The notes beneath the pieces were generated by a model. That model searched no databases. It was not told the DNA's origin and saw only the letters and a program-made list of their open reading frames with translations. A stretch of 9,367 nt of DNA. Origin: Elusimicrobia bacterium HGW-Elusimicrobia-2. GTDB taxonomy: Bacteria; CG03. The stretch is taken from positions 1-9,367 of the forward strand of contig PHAM01000067.1 in the NCBI GenBank assembly GCA_002841685.1. Reading direction: 5' to 3'. Below are positions 1 to 6,424 of this stretch, one piece after another. The number at the start of each line of letters is the position of its first letter. The stretch's first letter is position 1. Position numbers and translations under genes: made by a program.

Positions 1-4
1 TCAT
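1..4 (-). CDS. Start of an unknown minus-strand gene cut by the window edge
   Basis: An ATG reading leftward at positions 4-2 lies 8 nt downstream of a GGGAGG ribosome binding site (positions 18-13, minus strand). A second ATG at 11-9 is only 1 nt from that site, so it is the poorer choice. Only the first codon is visible, so nothing can be said about the product. A plausible minus-strand promoter lies at 79-107, which would give a leader of roughly 70 nt. The call rests on the site, the spacing and the promoter together. Confidence 0.35.
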
Positions 5-12
5 AAATCATA

Positions 13-34
13 CCTCCCGGGGTTTCCCTCGGGA
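13..34 (-). promoter_or_regulatory. Hairpin overlapping the ribosome binding site of the left-edge gene
   Basis: On the minus strand positions 34-15 read TCCCG-A-GGG-AAA-CCC-CGGGA. This folds into an 8-bp GC-rich stem with one bulged A and an AAA triloop. The 3' arm contains the first four bases (GGGA, 18-15) of the GGGAGG ribosome binding site at 18-13. If the transcript includes it, the stem would hide the site from ribosomes. There is no U-tract after it, so it does not look like an intrinsic terminator. The regulatory role is inferred. Confidence 0.4.
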
Positions 35-78
35 AAGTATGCCTTTTATGGCTATTTGATTTCAAATCGATACACCTC

Positions 79-107
79 ATAATCTCTTCTTAATCCTTTT
101 CTATCAA
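79..107 (-). promoter_or_regulatory. Predicted promoter for the left-edge gene
   Basis: On the minus strand a TTGATA -35 (107-102, five of six consensus bases) is separated by 17 nt from a GATTAT -10 (84-79, four of six). Transcription would start near position 72, giving a leader that carries the hairpin at 15-34. A weaker plus-strand promoter overlaps it: TTGATT at 56-61, a 16-nt spacer and CATAAT at 78-83. That one could serve the DUF1016 gene. Confidence 0.35.
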
Positions 108-168
108 TCACTTTCACGCTTTTCCTAACTCAACGTTGGGACAGTAGTGAAAAAGAGATATATATAGA

Positions 169-912
169 ATGCTTCAATTTTATAAAGCGTACCCAATTGT
201 GACATCACTGATGTCACAATTAAGCTGGACGCATTATATTATATTGGTCGGAATAAAAACCAAGGGAGCGAGGGAGTTTTATCAAGACCAAATTGTGCGA
301 AATAATTGGAGTGTTCGGGAGTTGGAAAGGCAGATAAAATTAAGGCTATATGAGCGGATGAATCAACACGGCAAAATAATTGTGAAAAAACAGTCTAACT
401 TTGCATTGCCGGAAAAGATATTTAAAGACAGTTATAATTTTGATTTTTTGAAGCTCGATGATATGCGTTATGAAAAAAAAGTTGAAGAAGTGCTTGTTAG
501 AAACGTAGAATCGCTACTTTTGGAATTCGGACAGGATTTTTCTCTTGCTGGCAGGCAGAAGAAAATTATCATTGATAATCAGACTCATTTTGTTGACTTA
601 GAATTTTATCACAGAGGAATTCCATGCATAGTGATTGTAGATATAAAGATAGGCCGATTTAAAAGCGAATATGTTGGGCAAATGAACAAGTATTTAAATT
701 ATTATAGAGAAAAAAGAAAATATGACTGGGGAAAAGATCCGATAGGGCTGATTATATGTGAAGATAAAGGAGAAGAAGAAGTCCGTTTTGCTCTCGGTGA
801 TCTGGAGAATAAAATATTTGTAGCAGAGTACAAATCAAAACTTCCCACAGCAAGGGAAATCAAAACAAAATTACACCGATCCAAGAACAAAGAAAGTAAT
901 TCCAGACATTGA
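169..912 (+). CDS. N-terminally truncated YhcG-family (DUF1016) PD-(D/E)XK nuclease
   Basis: The protein (247 aa) matches the YhcG/DUF1016 family, putative PD-(D/E)XK nucleases often found beside restriction-modification and other mobile genes. The N-terminal part keeps only the end of the DUF1016_N domain (LQFYKAYP, then SQLSWTHYIILVGIK near residues 17-30, and NNWSVRELERQI). The C-terminal nuclease fold is complete: FVDLEFYHR supplies the Asp, and IVDIKIG is the E-x-K position, with Asp in place of the usual Glu. QMNKYLNYY, DPIGLIICEDK and a final KLPTAREI motif follow. Full-length relatives are around 340-370 aa, so roughly 100 residues are missing. The frame continues upstream of the ATG for six codons that still look family-like (KRDIYR), then meets TGA at 148-150 and TAG at 145-147. 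It is therefore probably a decayed remnant, although an expressed short form cannot be excluded. No clear ribosome binding site precedes the ATG. It is convergent with glmM. Confidence 0.65.
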   Translation: MLQFYKAYPIVTSLMSQLSWTHYIILVGIKTKGAREFYQDQIVRNNWSVRELERQIKLRLYERMNQHGKIIVKKQSNFALPEKIFKDSYNFDFLKLDDMRYEKKVEEVLVRNVESLLLEFGQDFSLAGRQKKIIIDNQTHFVDLEFYHRGIPCIVIVDIKIGRFKSEYVGQMNKYLNYYREKRKYDWGKDPIGLIICEDKGEEEVRFALGDLENKIFVAEYKSKLPTAREIKTKLHRSKNKESNSRH

Positions 913-1095
913 CACGCTTTCGCTGAAGCTACGACGGACAGGCATTCTGGGAATAGACACACATTCTGTTGAAAACAGCAGTAATAATTTCACAATAAAA
1001 AAGCTAACATTAGCCGTAGTTAACGCCAGGTTCATCAAATGTGACAGAATTACTCCACCGCAGCAGCATGGCCTTAGAAAATAAACCGGTGGATT
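913..1095. other. Intergenic region between convergent DUF1016 and glmM genes
   Basis: No gene is seen in these 183 bp. Positions 928-943 (GCTACGACGGACAGGC) match a copy at 8571-8586 on the other strand at 13 of 16 bases, suggesting a dispersed repeat. A possible glmM-side terminator lies at 997-1014. Arms CCACCG (1053-1058) and CGGTGG (1087-1092) could form a longer stem just after the glmM stop. Confidence 0.5.
997..1014 (-). terminator. Possible weak terminator downstream of glmM
   Basis: On the minus strand GCTAATGTTAGC (1014-1003) is an inverted repeat followed at once by six T residues (1002-997). The stem is short: 4 bp with a 4-nt loop, or 5 bp with an unlikely 2-nt loop. It lies about 80 nt after the glmM stop codon. 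The position and T-run suit a terminator for the lemA-glmM unit, but the stem stability is marginal. Confidence 0.3.
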
Positions 1096-2445
1096 TCAGG
1101 ACAATTTCTTTTTGAATATTTTTGTAAGGTCTTCGGCTATTTTGGTTATTTCTTTATGGGAAGGGCCTTCCACCATTATCCGCAGGAGGAGCTGGGTGCC
1201 GGAGTATCTGATAAGGACTCTGCCGCGGCCGGCGAGCTTCAAGGACGCCTCGTCATAAGCTTTTTTGAGTTCAGGCACTTTTTTGAAATCCGCCCTTTTG
1301 CCGACAGGCAAATTGATGAGCACCTGGGGATATCTTTTCATAACTTTTCTCAATTCCGAAAGTTTCTTTTTGGTATGCTTCATCACGGAAATAAGCTGGA
1401 GCGCCGTGAGAAGACCGTCGCCGGTGCTGTGATGATTGAGAAAAATAATATGCCCTGAATCCTCGCCGCCTATGACGGCTCCGCGCTTGTGCATCTCTTC
1501 AAGAACATACTTATCCCCGACCCTCGTCATGGAACTCCTGATCCCTTTCTGCTCGAAATATTTACGAAGGCCGTAATTGGACATGACCGTTCCCACCACG
1601 AAATTGTTTTTGAGCTGTTTCTGTTCTTTCAGAAAATTGGAAACAACGGCTATTATCTCGTCGCCTGATACTACATGGCCTTTTTCATCAACCGCGATGA
1701 GCCGGTCGCCGTCGCCGTCAAAAGCAAATCCCGCGTTCGAGCGCTCTTTTAAAACCATGTTAGCGAGCTTTTCAGGATACAGGGAACCGCAGTTCTTATT
1801 GATGTTGATCCCGTCCGGGCTGACACCCACGGCTTTAACCTCCGCGCGGAGTTCGTTGAAGATCATCGGGGCTATTTTATAAGTGGCGCCGTTTGCGCAA
1901 TCGAGCGTGACCTTCATTCCTTCCAGCGAAAAATCCCGCGGAAGCGAATTTTTCAGGAATACTATGTAACGCCCGAGGGCGTCATCCACACGGACATTCT
2001 TCCCTATACGCGAAGACACGGGCAGAAGGTGGTGTATGTTTGCCGAAAGCGCTATCTTTTCTATTTCCTTTTCCGCTGAATCCGAAAGTTTCATGCCCTC
2101 GGAGTTGAACACTTTGATACCGTTGTCCATATAAGGGTTATGCGAGGCGGAAATAACCACACCGGCGTCCGCGTTGATATTCTTGGTCAGGAACGCTATT
2201 CCCGGAGTGGGCATCGGCCCGACAAGCAGGACATCCCCGCCCATTGCCGTGATCCCGGCGGCGAGCGAACTCTCAAGCATATATCCCGAAAGCCGGGTGT
2301 CTTTGCCTATCAGGATTTTCGGGCGGTGAGATTTTGTCTTCTTGAAATAATTCGCCAGAGCGCCGCCGACTTTCACAATATGAAAAGGAGTCATCGGGCT
2401 TTTATTGGCCACGCCCCTTATTCCGTCCGTTCCGAATAATCTCAT
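1096..2445 (-). CDS. glmM: Phosphoglucosamine mutase GlmM
   Basis: GlmM converts glucosamine-6-phosphate to glucosamine-1-phosphate in cytoplasmic UDP-GlcNAc synthesis, which feeds peptidoglycan and lipid A. The ATG at 2445 gives 449 aa, the usual family length, and the expected N-terminus MRLFGTDGIRG. It is preceded by GGAGG about 6 nt upstream. An in-frame start 60 nt further upstream would add a non-homologous extension lying inside the previous gene. Visible motifs in the 449-residue numbering are the phosphoserine loop VVISASHNP (catalytic Ser101), the Mg-binding DGDGDR at 243-248, the sugar-binding GGEDSGH at 326-332 and the phosphate-binding RYSGTQ at 413-418. In that last motif a Gln stands where the family usually has Glu (SGTE). 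The start overlaps the stop of the upstream acetyltransferase gene by 4 bp (ATGA), showing translational coupling with a pathway partner. It is the last gene of its unit. Confidence 0.95.
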   Translation of the reverse strand: MRLFGTDGIRGVANKSPMTPFHIVKVGGALANYFKKTKSHRPKILIGKDTRLSGYMLESSLAAGITAMGGDVLLVGPMPTPGIAFLTKNINADAGVVISASHNPYMDNGIKVFNSEGMKLSDSAEKEIEKIALSANIHHLLPVSSRIGKNVRVDDALGRYIVFLKNSLPRDFSLEGMKVTLDCANGATYKIAPMIFNELRAEVKAVGVSPDGININKNCGSLYPEKLANMVLKERSNAGFAFDGDGDRLIAVDEKGHVVSGDEIIAVVSNFLKEQKQLKNNFVVGTVMSNYGLRKYFEQKGIRSSMTRVGDKYVLEEMHKRGAVIGGEDSGHIIFLNHHSTGDGLLTALQLISVMKHTKKKLSELRKVMKRYPQVLINLPVGKRADFKKVPELKKAYDEASLKLAGRGRVLIRYSGTQLLLRIMVEGPSHKEITKIAEDLTKIFKKKLS

Positions 2446-3176
2446 TTTCTTTCCTCCACATAGGGTGTACCCATATTCCATTTGATTATTGTTCCGTTTT
2501 CCCATGTTCCGCGGATAGTGAAATTAGGGTATACCATGCAATTTTTACTAAGTATGGTTCCCGGCATCGTAACTGAATTGCAGCCTGTTGAAACTCCGTC
2601 TCCGAGAATGGCGCCGAATTTTCTCAAACCCGTCGATATTTTTTCAACGCCATCTCTCACATTTATTATGTCTTCGGTGAGCTTGAAATTGGCGAGCTTT
2701 GTTCCGGCGCCCAGATTCACTTTTCCGAGCACACTGTCCCCTATGTAGGCAAAATGGCCAGCCTTGCTTTGCCCCGTCATTATCGCGTTTTTAATTTCAG
2801 TCGTGTGGCCGATAACGCATCCGGGGCCGGTGATGACCTTGCCCCTTATGTAGGCGCCCTGCCGCACCTCGCTCTTCTCGCCTATTATGACCGGGCCCGT
2901 TATCATAGCTCCGGGCTCGACGACAACTCCCGGGCCAAGCTCTATGTTGTCATCCATAAGAAGAGCGCCCGCGTGAACGACCGCGCCGTTTTCCAGCACT
3001 TTTTTTTCTGTTATAAGGTCACCGCCATTTCTGATGGCGCTAACATTCGGCTTTATGTGTTTCTTAATGTAATCGCCGATCAGCGGCAGCACTTCCCAGA
3101 CAGTTTCAACATCCTTAAAGATTTCCCTGTGGGGAAAACCGCTCAGGTCAAAAAAATCTTCAGCTTTAAAAGTCAA
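2442..3176 (-). CDS. Stand-alone GlmU C-terminal-type acetyltransferase (left-handed beta-helix)
   Basis: This 244-aa protein is built of hexapeptide repeats from about residue 62 to 220, typical of a left-handed parallel beta-helix acyltransferase. The segment SKAGHFAYIGDSVLG with NLGAGTKLANF closely follows the acetyltransferase half of GlmU (SKAGHLTYLGD, NIGAGTITCNY). His141 matches the catalytic His, and Arg111, Lys129, Tyr144 and Asn163 match substrate-binding positions. The N-terminal uridylyltransferase domain is absent. Residues 1-60 are a short helical region (FFDLSGFPHREIF) without a nucleotidyltransferase loop. It probably acetylates glucosamine-1-phosphate, the product of GlmM, whose gene overlaps its 3' end by 4 bp. 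The start is TTG at 3176, with AGGA about 8 nt upstream, and overlaps the lemA 3' end by 11 bp. An upstream ATG in the leader runs straight into TGA and is not used. Other sugar acyltransferases share this fold, so the substrate is inferred. Confidence 0.8.
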   Translation of the reverse strand: MTFKAEDFFDLSGFPHREIFKDVETVWEVLPLIGDYIKKHIKPNVSAIRNGGDLITEKKVLENGAVVHAGALLMDDNIELGPGVVVEPGAMITGPVIIGEKSEVRQGAYIRGKVITGPGCVIGHTTEIKNAIMTGQSKAGHFAYIGDSVLGKVNLGAGTKLANFKLTEDIINVRDGVEKISTGLRKFGAILGDGVSTGCNSVTMPGTILSKNCMVYPNFTIRGTWENGTIIKWNMGTPYVEERK

Positions 3177-3723
3177 TGTTCACATCCTGTCTTTCTCTGC
3201 TTGATATTTTGAAAAGATCGGCGTCTTTATATCCCACGAAAGATGCCAGCAGGGCGTCCGGCAGCTGGTGTATCCTTATGTTATAGACATTCACGCTGTC
3301 GTTGTAGAATTCCCTGCGGTCTGCTATCTGGTTCTCTATCTGCGTTATCCTGCTCTGCAGATGCGCGAAATTCTCGTTCGCTTTCAGTTCCGGATATTTT
3401 TCCGAAAGAGCGAAGAGCTTTCCCAGGGCGCCGCTGAGCATATTTTCCGCCTGGCCCTGCTCGGCAACAGTGCCCGCGTGAATGCAGGCGCCGCGGGCTT
3501 TTATCACATCAACAATCGTTGATTTCTCGTGCCCCATATATCCCTTGACGGTTTTCACCAGCTTCGGGATCTCATCATACCTCTGCTTTAAGAGGACATC
3601 GATGTTGGACCAGGCCTTATCCGCGTTTCTTTTGAGTACCACAAGATTGTTGTAAATCTTGACTATGTATATCACCACCGCGGCAAGCGCGCCCCAGAGC
3701 AGAATATCTATAATATAATCCAT
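3166..3723 (-). CDS. lemA: LemA family membrane protein
   Basis: The protein (185 aa) matches the LemA family in length and architecture. It has one N-terminal membrane segment (about residues 3-23, no signal cleavage site), then a long helical domain beginning YNNLVVLKRNADKAWSNIDV. Further family-typical stretches are QRYDEIPKLVKTVKGYM, KYPELKANENF, LQSRITQIENQIADRREFYNDSVN and a conserved YNIRI near residue 147. The exact biochemical role of LemA proteins is not settled. They are membrane-anchored helical bundles that often sit near GIDE/TPM-type membrane proteins, and a GIDE-like gene lies about 110 bp upstream here. The start is ATG at 3723 with GGGAGG 8 nt upstream. It is the first gene of a unit with the acetyltransferase and glmM, although no functional link to sugar metabolism is evident. 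Confidence 0.92.
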   Translation of the reverse strand: MDYIIDILLWGALAAVVIYIVKIYNNLVVLKRNADKAWSNIDVLLKQRYDEIPKLVKTVKGYMGHEKSTIVDVIKARGACIHAGTVAEQGQAENMLSGALGKLFALSEKYPELKANENFAHLQSRITQIENQIADRREFYNDSVNVYNIRIHQLPDALLASFVGYKDADLFKISSRERQDVNIDF

Positions 3724-3751
3724 AAGCTTTTCCTCCCGCTAAATTTCCTGA

Positions 3752-3779
3752 ATATTAGCAAATTTTGCCTTTCACACAA
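3752..3779 (-). promoter_or_regulatory. Possible promoter for lemA-glmM
   Basis: In the 109-bp gap upstream of lemA, on the minus strand, TTGTGT (3779-3774) is followed after 16 nt by TAATAT (3757-3752). A transcript starting near 3745 would include the GGGAGG site of lemA. The -35 matches only three consensus bases, so read-through from the folP unit is the main alternative. Confidence 0.3.
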
Positions 3780-3832
3780 AAGCCGCGCACTAAGTTAATA
3801 ATCCCAAACAAAGCGCTTTAGGGCGATACATT

Positions 3833-4795
3833 TTATCTTTCGATAAGGCCTGATGAGCGCAAGAGGTTGATCAGAAAATGTGATGAAACGGCAAAAACAA
3901 CAATGCCGCCGAAAATAAAAAAGAAACTTTTCAGCGCGAAGCCGCTCAAAAGTTCCTTCTCGCTTTTATCGGATATGAGCATCTTTTCAGCGTTTCTCCC
4001 CGACACCGCCACATCGCAGAGGTCATCGGCGCCTTCTTCAAGCGCGATCGCTTTTTTAATGCCCTCCACCGCCATAATCCATTCGTGATCGTCCAGATTG
4101 CCGTCGCCGTTTAAATCATATTTCGCGCGTTCGGAGGCACTGGCCTTGATTTCTTTGAGCCGCGTCAGGAGTTTCTCCTTTCTCCCTGCCATCACATCGC
4201 GGCTTTTGCCGGCATAGCCTATGGCATAGAGCTGTTCGCCGGGAGACACATACCATTCGCTGTATCTTTTCGCGCCGTCGCCATAACCTTCCGAATGATA
4301 GTATTTTCTTTCAAGTATGCTGTCGCAGTTAAAGGGCTCTATCAGCACGGTGCCTGTTGAATCCTTGATGTAAAAAGGTGTTATGCTCTGGCCCTCGGCG
4401 ATCACTTTCCAGGCCCGTCGGCGGTTTTTGCCATAGCCTGTCACGGTCAGTTTCTCAACTTTGTATTTATAGAACACACAGTTTATTCCGTTGAGTTTTG
4501 TCTCCAGCGGATACTTCGCGGCGGAGACGCCTTTAAGTTCCACTATGCCCATGGGCATGGAGCGTATTTTTGAGGTGGGGATGTTCTCTATCATGCTCTT
4601 GATGCCGAACAGCTCCCAGCCCCAGAAGAACATGAAAACGCTCAGCACAAGAACAGCCGCCAACGCTATGAGAAGCTTCAGCTCGTTTTCCCCGAGCCTT
4701 ATGTTACAGCCCATAAACAACAGGGCGATAAGAATGAGAACGGCGACAATGCCGGCGTTTCTGATCACCTGATTTATTCTCGGCTGAAAATCCAT
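3833..4795 (-). CDS. GIDE-like integral membrane protein with an EF-hand
   Basis: The ATG at 4795 gives 320 aa. Two hydrophobic segments lie near residues 14-30 and 40-63, and a third near 290-310. Between them, about residues 75-195, is a GIDE-like domain, known from the mitochondrial ligase MULAN and from prokaryotic membrane proteins. Its supporting motifs are GINCVFYKYKVE, ITPFYIKDSTGTVLIEP and a closing YSEWYVSPGEQLYAIGYA. Residues 227-238 (DLNGDGNLDDHE) are a canonical 12-residue EF-hand loop with acidic or Asn ligands at 1, 3, 5, 9 and Glu at 12, so the protein probably binds calcium. No RING finger is present. An alternative start at 4825 would add 10 residues and overlap the upstream gene. 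Neither start has a strong ribosome binding site, and 4795 lies 1 nt after the upstream TAA. Its neighbour lemA fits known LemA-GIDE associations. The molecular function is unknown. Confidence 0.75.
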   Translation of the reverse strand: MDFQPRINQVIRNAGIVAVLILIALLFMGCNIRLGENELKLLIALAAVLVLSVFMFFWGWELFGIKSMIENIPTSKIRSMPMGIVELKGVSAAKYPLETKLNGINCVFYKYKVEKLTVTGYGKNRRRAWKVIAEGQSITPFYIKDSTGTVLIEPFNCDSILERKYYHSEGYGDGAKRYSEWYVSPGEQLYAIGYAGKSRDVMAGRKEKLLTRLKEIKASASERAKYDLNGDGNLDDHEWIMAVEGIKKAIALEEGADDLCDVAVSGRNAEKMLISDKSEKELLSGFALKSFFFIFGGIVVFAVSSHFLINLLRSSGLIER

Positions 4796-4796
4796 A

Positions 4797-5531
4797 TTAA
4801 GCGGAATTGAACAGGCCGCATTCATTCTTGAAATCGCAGGCGCCGCAATAGTTGTTCCGGCGGGGCCGGAAATCGCTCTCCCCCGCCATGCGGTCCGCGG
4901 TCATCTCAACGCGCTGTTTTATTCGTCCGACGTCAAAACGGCTCACGTCATAAGTCACCTTTTTGGCGTGCCTCAGAAAAATATACGAAACCGCCGTTAT
5001 CTTTTTCCTGAAATATTCGGTACAGCCAATGTAGTATATGGGAAGCTGAAGATCTCTCTCAAGCGTTTCCTTCTCGGGTATCTGCCTGTGCGTTTTATAA
5101 TCTATTATCTCAAAACCGCCGTCGTTCCTGTGTATCCTGTCTATAAAGCCCCCCACCTGATGGCGGCCGGCGGAAAACGAGAATTGCGGCTCAACGCGCC
5201 AGGCCGGGCTGAAATCACCGCGGACAAAAACCTCGTAATAATTCTCAAGTATCTGTCTGCCCTCCTCAAAAGCGCGCTCGCTTTCCTCACTGCTGTAGCC
5301 CTCGCTCTTCCAATGCCTCCTGAGCGCGGAAATAAGATTTTCTTTCGAGGGCTTCTTCAGCCCCAGCCAGTACGAGAGGCGGCCCGAATAGAAATCCTCA
5401 AGAGCCGCGTGCAGGGAATGGCCGAAGGAAAAATACTTTTTGTAGGGGGTCTTCACCCTGTCGATATAAACTTTCTTATACGAATACGGGCATTTCTCGT
5501 ACGCGCTCAATTTTGAATAACTCAGCCGCAT
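4797..5531 (-). CDS. RecB/Cas4-like PD-(D/E)XK nuclease with predicted 4Fe-4S cluster
   Basis: This 244-aa protein has the layout of the stand-alone RecB-family nuclease domain (also in AddB and Cas4). It opens with LSYSKLSAYEKCPYSY, the usual start of this superfamily. It then shows GHSLHAALEDF (His41 or His38), GGFIDRI (Asp131), FEIIDYKT (Asp144-x-Lys146) and QLPIYY (Gln162, QxxxY motif). Four cysteines, Cys14 and the C-terminal Cys229, Cys232 and Cys238 (YCGACDFKNECG), match the pattern that holds a 4Fe-4S cluster in AddB and Cas4. There is no helicase domain, and no CRISPR array or cas gene is nearby, so a Cas4 label is not justified. The likely activity is DNA cleavage in repair or recombination. 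The ATG at 5531 follows the folP stop directly (TAAATG), with a G-rich GGGGGCG stretch just upstream that can serve as ribosome binding site, so it is cotranscribed with folP. Confidence 0.85.
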   Translation of the reverse strand: MRLSYSKLSAYEKCPYSYKKVYIDRVKTPYKKYFSFGHSLHAALEDFYSGRLSYWLGLKKPSKENLISALRRHWKSEGYSSEESERAFEEGRQILENYYEVFVRGDFSPAWRVEPQFSFSAGRHQVGGFIDRIHRNDGGFEIIDYKTHRQIPEKETLERDLQLPIYYIGCTEYFRKKITAVSYIFLRHAKKVTYDVSRFDVGRIKQRVEMTADRMAGESDFRPRRNNYCGACDFKNECGLFNSA

Positions 5532-6386
5532 TTATTCGCCCCCGGCTTTCACAATAGCGTCCGTCATAGCCGCGACTCTCTTCATCGCTCCGACATCATG
5601 CACCCTGATCATATCCGCCCCGTTCATAATGGCGGCGGCCACGGCCGCGGCGGTCCCTTCCAGCCTGTCATTCTCCGGAAGGTTCAGCGTTTTGCCGATA
5701 AAAGACTTGCGCGAGACCCCTGCCAGCACGGGCCTGCCGAGTTCTTTTAATTCCGCGAGGCGTTGGAGTATTATGAGATTGTGCTCAACAGTCTTGCCGA
5801 ACCCTATCCCAGGATCCACTATTATCATGTCCTCGCTAATGCCCGCCTCAAGAGCGCCCTTGATAGCTTTGCGCAGATATTCCTTTATGGAATCCATCAC
5901 ATCGTCATAGACGATCACGCCATCCTGCATATTTTCAGGTATCCCCTTGATGTGCATGAGTATGACAGGCACCCCGTAATCGGATGCTATTTCCGGCATC
6001 TTCTTGTCAAACTGAAAAGCGCTTATGTCATTTATCATGGCGGCGCCGTTTTCCAGGGCGGCTCTTGCGACTTCCGATTTGTATGTGTCAATGGAAACGG
6101 GAACATCAAATTTTGAAGACAGCTCTTTTATGAGAGAAGCCGTCCTTCTTATTTCTTCTCCGGCATCTATCGCTTGGGCCCCGGGACGGGTTGACTGACC
6201 GCCTACATCAAGAATGTCGGCGCCCTCTCTGATAAAACGCGCGGCCTGGCGGAGAGCCTCATCATCTGAATTGAGGCCGTCGCCCGAAAAAGAATCCGGC
6301 GATGTGTTGATGATACCCATTATAAAAGTTCTTTCGCCGAAGGGGATGGCGTATTTTTTTCCGGTCGATCTGCTTGTCCAATCCAT
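5532..6386 (-). CDS. folP: Dihydropteroate synthase FolP
   Basis: FolP condenses 6-hydroxymethyl-7,8-dihydropterin pyrophosphate with p-aminobenzoate to form dihydropteroate in folate synthesis, in the cytoplasm. The 284-aa protein is full length for the family. Visible motifs are MGIINTSPDSFSG (residues 23-35, metal and pyrophosphate loop), DVGGQSTRPG (60-69, with Gln where many homologues have Glu), VSIDTYKSEVA, MINDISAF, LMHIKGIPENMQ, VDPGIGFGKTVEHN, LAGVSRKSFIG and a final RVHDV. The ATG at 6386 has no Shine-Dalgarno sequence. It sits 6 nt after a predicted extended -10 element, which suggests a leaderless transcript. The gene heads a unit with the nuclease and the GIDE-like gene. No other folate gene is in the window. 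Confidence 0.95.
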   Translation of the reverse strand: MDWTSRSTGKKYAIPFGERTFIMGIINTSPDSFSGDGLNSDDEALRQAARFIREGADILDVGGQSTRPGAQAIDAGEEIRRTASLIKELSSKFDVPVSIDTYKSEVARAALENGAAMINDISAFQFDKKMPEIASDYGVPVILMHIKGIPENMQDGVIVYDDVMDSIKEYLRKAIKGALEAGISEDMIIVDPGIGFGKTVEHNLIILQRLAELKELGRPVLAGVSRKSFIGKTLNLPENDRLEGTAAAVAAAIMNGADMIRVHDVGAMKRVAAMTDAIVKAGGE

Positions 6387-6392
6387 GGAATT

Positions 6393-6421
6393 ATTTTAGC
6401 AAAAAAACACAAAAATGTTAT
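6393..6421 (-). promoter_or_regulatory. Predicted folP promoter (leaderless)
   Basis: On the minus strand ATAACA (6421-6416, four of six -35 bases) is followed after 17 nt by the extended -10 TGCTAAAAT, whose hexamer TAAAAT is at 6398-6393. The hexamer ends 6 nt before the folP ATG (6386), so the transcript should start at or next to the start codon. It overlaps the divergent lpxK-gmhB promoter almost completely. Confidence 0.55.
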
Positions 6422-6424
6422 AAT
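6396..6424 (+). promoter_or_regulatory. Predicted lpxK-gmhB promoter (leaderless)
   Basis: TTAGCA (6396-6401, four of six -35 bases) is followed after 17 nt by a perfect TATAAT (6419-6424) with an extended TGT just before it. The -10 ends 6 nt before the GTG at 6431, so transcription should begin at or within a base or two of the start codon. This also supports GTG 6431 over any upstream ATG. Confidence 0.6.

Noticed and set aside
52-117. Minus-strand 21-codon frame (GTG start, preceded by AGGA) upstream of the edge gene
   Set aside because: The predicted promoter at 79-107 lies inside it, so the frame would not be transcribed whole. It may be a chance frame or an old gene tail.
1000-1030. 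Possible integron attC-like core sites (TAACATTAG words here and near 8543)
   Set aside because: The words do not fit the RYYYAAC / GTTRRRY core consensus in paired order, and no integrase or cassette array is visible.
2446-2505. Upstream in-frame start extending GlmM by 20 residues
   Set aside because: The extension has no family similarity and lies inside the acetyltransferase gene. ATG 2445 has a GGAGG site and the canonical N-terminus.
3811-3820. AAAGCGCTTT palindrome between the GIDE-like and lemA genes as a terminator
   Set aside because: The 10-bp palindrome leaves no loop and has no T-run behind it, and the flanking bases do not extend the stem.
4797-5531. Cas4 assignment for the Fe-S nuclease
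   Set aside because: No CRISPR repeats or other cas genes are present. The same motifs occur in AddB and stand-alone RecB-family nucleases.
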